From: an uncultured Flavobacteriaceae bacterium
Lineage (GTDB): Bacteria > Bacteroidota > Bacteroidia > Flavobacteriales > Flavobacteriaceae
NCBI GenBank assembly: GCA_947494715.1
Contig: CANLWG010000020.1
Span: forward strand, 1 to 64,000
DNA length: 64,000 nt
Reading direction: 5' to 3'
Shown: positions 61,628 through 64,000 of the stretch, piece by piece
Numbering within the stretch: the stretch's first letter is position 1
How the letters are laid out: every line of letters begins with the position of its first letter
The notes under the pieces: model-generated
Told to the model about the DNA's origin: nothing
What the model saw: the letters and a program-made list of their open reading frames with translations, nothing else
Database searches by the model: none
Made by a program: the position numbers and the translations under genes

Positions 61628-61655
61628 GTGTTAAGTGTTAAGTGTTAAGTGTTAA
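61626..61655. repeat. Heptanucleotide repeat (TTAACAC)n abutting the ruvC start
   Basis: Four tandem copies (AAGTGTT on the + strand, TTAACAC/AACACTT on the - strand) running straight into the TTG start of ruvC. The repeat occupies the place of the ribosome-binding region. Confidence 0.9.
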
Positions 61656-61728
61656 AGTTATATTTAAGAACTTGAGTTGGCCATTTTCCCTGATTTTTAT
61701 CCTTGGTCTCAAATCTAACATCTCGTAT

Positions 61729-62205
61729 CTAATTACTATTCAAGACTATAGGTAACCGAAATTTTGCGGAAACCGGAATCCCCCTTTTTAAAGCCGGGGC
61801 CAAAGGAGGCATGTTCTTTAGGCTTTGGCGAACAATACCTTCAAATTCGGGCATTTGCCCATCGATTGCATTATCCTTTACAATCTCCAGGATGGTTATT
61901 TTTCCTTCCTTGTCCACTAAAAAATCTACGGTAATTGTGGAGTCCATTTCCGAATCCAATATAAATTCGAATTGAGTTAAGGTAGCCGAAAAATGGGACA
62001 AGAGCTCCCGTTCAAAACACTCCCTCTGCCCTATTTTGGATGCAGTTTCATCGCAGTTCTCAAATAAGGGGTAGTTGTCCACATTGTTCCAATCAATGGC
62101 TTGCATTTCCTGGTCCACCATTTCCTGGGTCTTCTTGTCTTTGGAGACCCACAGATTGCAGGAAGCCAGACCGCAAAAAACCAACAGCATCCAAAAGTGT
62201 CGCAT
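61729..62205 (-). CDS. TonB C-terminal-domain lipoprotein
   Basis: 158 aa from ATG 62205. Lipobox GLASC (about Cys16). The C-terminal half has the TonB-type fold with ITVDFLVDKEGKITILEIVK and PVSAKFRLPIVLN; it also contains YPLFENCDETASKIGQRECF, matching the PIFPGCENEADKRACF block of the M56 protein at 62323. It is not a classical TonB (no ExbB/D-type anchor, no Pro-rich linker). Function unknown. Confidence 0.78.
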   Translation of the reverse strand: MRHFWMLLVFCGLASCNLWVSKDKKTQEMVDQEMQAIDWNNVDNYPLFENCDETASKIGQRECFERELLSHFSATLTQFEFILDSEMDSTITVDFLVDKEGKITILEIVKDNAIDGQMPEFEGIVRQSLKNMPPLAPALKRGIPVSAKFRLPIVLNSN

Positions 62206-62274
62206 ACCCTCCAATTCTTGGGTGGAAATTACGACTTTTTAGCGAAGGATCGGAACATCTTCCTTACCCCATGC

Positions 62275-62307
62275 AAAAAGACCTGGATCAGCATCCAGGT
62301 CTTTTTT
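62275..62307. terminator. Intrinsic terminator downstream of the M56/BlaI operon
   Basis: AAAAAGACCTGGAT (62275-62288), a CAGC loop, then ATCCAGGTCTTTTTT (62293-62307). A 14-bp perfect stem with an A-run and T-run works on both strands. It lies 16 bp past the M56 gene stop. Confidence 0.92.
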
Positions 62308-62322
62308 AAGGGTAATCGAAAG

Positions 62323-63828
62323 TTATTGTAACTTAAATGTGATCGGAATGGAATACATCACATTGACGTCGTTTCCACCATGCCTACCGGGTACCATATT
62401 GGGGATGCGCCCGATAATCCTTTCTACCTCATCTTCCAAAAGCAGATCCGGCCCTTTAGTTTTAATGTGTGCGACCTTCCCATGTTCATCGATGGTAAAC
62501 ATAGCATTCACGCGTCCTTCAATTTCCTTTTTTATGGCTTCCTTTGGATAATTGAAATGCTTACTGATATGGCGTTGTAGTTTTGAGTTGAAACAAGCCC
62601 TTTTATCAGCTTCGTTTTCACAACCCGGAAAAATAGGGACTTGTTCCACCTCTCTAAAACGTAATGCATTACCAAAGTCGTGTCCCGAGGTTGTTTTTGA
62701 AGTTTTTCCAAATAAATCAAGGTCCAAATCCAACAAATCGCTTTCAATATGCATTTCAGCTTTAATGGGATTGCCTTTCGGATCTGAAATGTAGGACTCG
62801 CCATGCTCCGGTCTTGAAAAATGTATGGTAGAATTGCCATCTTCAATACGCAACTCCCAATCCTCTGGGCCTTTCGAAAGATCTGTCAGTCTTGAAAAGA
62901 CTTTACTTTCCTCCATCTCGGTCAAATTTTGGATATCTGAAACGGCCATAGTTTCCAATATTCCATCTTTTCTTTCATTTTGACAAGATGTATAGAAAAG
63001 CATTCCAATTACAAGGGGGGCAATAAGTAAATACTTCAATTTCCAAATTCTTTTTGATTTTGATTTCTGTAACATGACTATTCGTTTTTTGATTAATGAT
63101 TTTTTAAAAAATTGATTGATAAATGAAATATGTTGGGTTTGAAACACCTGAGACAAAAGCAATTCGTATTGCTCATTTTTGTTGGTTTTGGCCACTTGGG
63201 CATCAGCAATGAATTCGTGCAACTCCGAAACCTTATTCTGATATACATAGACCAAAGGATTGAACCAGCCAAGGATCCGCATCAATTCAAAAAACAACAG
63301 ATCGTACGAATGTCTTTGCCGAATATGGACCAACTCATGCTTGATGATAGTCTCATGTTTCCTCTTAAACACCTTATCACCCAAGAAAATGGATCTGAAA
63401 AAGGAAAAGGCTGCGGTGCTGTTGGGAAGGATTACTCGGGTAAACTCATTGAAATAATGCACCTCCCCTAATTGTTTTAGTTTTTGGATTTGAAGTAGCT
63501 TGTATACAAAAAAAGTCGTAGTCGAAATTATACCGCCAAAAAAGAGTATGAACCCCCAGGGCAGACCAAAAGTTGAATCATTGTCCGCTGCAACCGTTAT
63601 AATGGCATTGTCCAAATTCCAAAGGAATTCTGGATACCCTTGAAAAGCTAGAGGTATATTGGTTCTAAAAGCCTCTATTTTTACCCAAGGCAATATCAGG
63701 GAAAGTAGGTATGTGCCTATAAGATAGGCTCGGTTCCATTGGAAAAAGGTTTCGCGTTTTAGCCAAAAATCATAGATGGCCAAAAACACCAATTGAAAGG
63801 CCACACATTCTAGAGCATACTGAATCAT
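62323..63828 (-). CDS. M56-family (BlaR1-like) metallopeptidase with TonB C-terminal domain
   Basis: 501 aa. Membrane helices at about 6-22, 36-50, 92-110 and 265-282; zinc site H164-E-L-V-H168 with E205 (HEFIADA). After TM4, instead of a penicillin sensor, there is a linker and a TonB-type C-terminal domain (about 400-501; PIFPGCEN, RVNAMFTIDEHGKVAHI, IPNMVPGRHGG). Its ATG overlaps the stop of the blaI-type gene (ATGA). It probably cleaves the repressor in response to an envelope signal. Confidence 0.9.
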   Translation of the reverse strand: MIQYALECVAFQLVFLAIYDFWLKRETFFQWNRAYLIGTYLLSLILPWVKIEAFRTNIPLAFQGYPEFLWNLDNAIITVAADNDSTFGLPWGFILFFGGIISTTTFFVYKLLQIQKLKQLGEVHYFNEFTRVILPNSTAAFSFFRSIFLGDKVFKRKHETIIKHELVHIRQRHSYDLLFFELMRILGWFNPLVYVYQNKVSELHEFIADAQVAKTNKNEQYELLLSQVFQTQHISFINQFFKKSLIKKRIVMLQKSKSKRIWKLKYLLIAPLVIGMLFYTSCQNERKDGILETMAVSDIQNLTEMEESKVFSRLTDLSKGPEDWELRIEDGNSTIHFSRPEHGESYISDPKGNPIKAEMHIESDLLDLDLDLFGKTSKTTSGHDFGNALRFREVEQVPIFPGCENEADKRACFNSKLQRHISKHFNYPKEAIKKEIEGRVNAMFTIDEHGKVAHIKTKGPDLLLEDEVERIIGRIPNMVPGRHGGNDVNVMYSIPITFKLQ

Positions 63829-64000
63829 TTTTCGTCTTTTTTGATTTCTTGCAAAATAGATTCCAATTCGGTAAGGCTCATATCGTTCTTTTTCATAAAG
63901 AAGGATACCATAGTCTTAAAAGACCCCTGAAAATAACCGTCCACCAATTTGGTAATGGACTGATTGCTATAATCCGATTTCTTAATCAATGGAAAATACA
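63825..64000 (-). CDS. BlaI/MecI-family repressor, C-terminal part (runs off the window)
   Basis: The last 57 residues are visible: PLIKKSDYSNQSITKLVDGY, FQGSFKTMVSFFMKKNDMSL, TELESILQEIKKDEK. This is the dimerisation and cleavage-region tail of BlaI-type repressors (compare FNDSPGQFASFF of the protein at 35258). The N-terminal HTH lies beyond position 64000. The stop overlaps the M56 start by 3 bp. Confidence 0.88.
   Translation of the reverse strand, partial: YFPLIKKSDYSNQSITKLVDGYFQGSFKTMVSFFMKKNDMSLTELESILQEIKKDEK

Overview
The window is a chromosomal segment of a Bacteroidota bacterium, almost certainly a marine-type Flavobacteriaceae (Zobellia/Maribacter/Arenibacter-like; genus inferred from gene content only). 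The evidence is moderate-to-low GC, few Shine-Dalgarno sites, TAnnTTTG-like -7 boxes, many Sec/lipoprotein signals, DUF4407, DUF4230 and DUF3995 proteins, M56/BlaI pairs, sugar-acid transporters of the SSS family, and heptanucleotide tandem repeats between genes.

Layout. 1-4150: AT-rich short genes (serine hydrolase, alpha/beta hydrolase, DUF3995 membrane protein, SRPBCC protein, small membrane protein), each followed by a related non-coding spacer and headed by a ~130-bp palindrome. It reads like a cassette array without a visible integrase. 4203-9442: envelope sugar genes (galE, DegT-type aminotransferase, Kdo transferase kdtA), a small lipoprotein and a sugar porter. 9584-19993: accessory genes: an orphan LolD-like ATPase, a HExxH lipoprotein, a frameshifted EFR1 flavodoxin/ferredoxin, an HxlR/quinone-oxidoreductase pair with two matching operators, UspA, DUF1349, a SemiSWEET-like protein, a Crp-type regulator and an aldo/keto reductase. 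20004-20488: fused debris of an aldo/keto reductase and of a glycoside-hydrolase C-terminal domain. 20901-26114: a LacI regulator, SSS symporter and FAD-dependent oxidoreductase. 26249-33248: a unit bounded by a 22-bp direct repeat that carries an AraC regulator, a SnoaL-like protein, a 2Fe-2S subunit and two tandem Tat-exported molybdenum hydroxylase subunits. It lies against a tRNA-Leu(UAG) locus that also holds a broken second tRNA-Leu copy.

33700-43166: M20 dipeptidase; a BlaI / M56 / serine hydrolase / alpha-beta hydrolase operon with three BlaI-type operators; formaldehyde dehydrogenase; DUF4407. 43303-50900: a sugar catabolic cluster (DUF5060 glycosidase-like lipoprotein, BNR sialidase-like lipoprotein, AraC regulator, DapA/NanA-family aldolase, SSS symporter). 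51002-53294: a membrane MutS-like ATPase and a DinB-like protein.

53459-56932 is the most unusual locus: a lipoprotein with a C-terminal zincin (HEIIH) domain, followed without gaps by small secreted proteins. Three of the four look related, and one of these carries an in-frame TGA. I read this as a candidate metallopeptidase effector with a family of periplasmic immunity-like proteins. 57199-62205 holds housekeeping and small genes (YjbR, Dabb, DUF4230, cyclase, hemW, four-helix protein, ruvC, TonB-like). The window ends in a second BlaI/M56 pair whose M56 protein carries a TonB-type C-terminal domain; its blaI gene runs off the edge.
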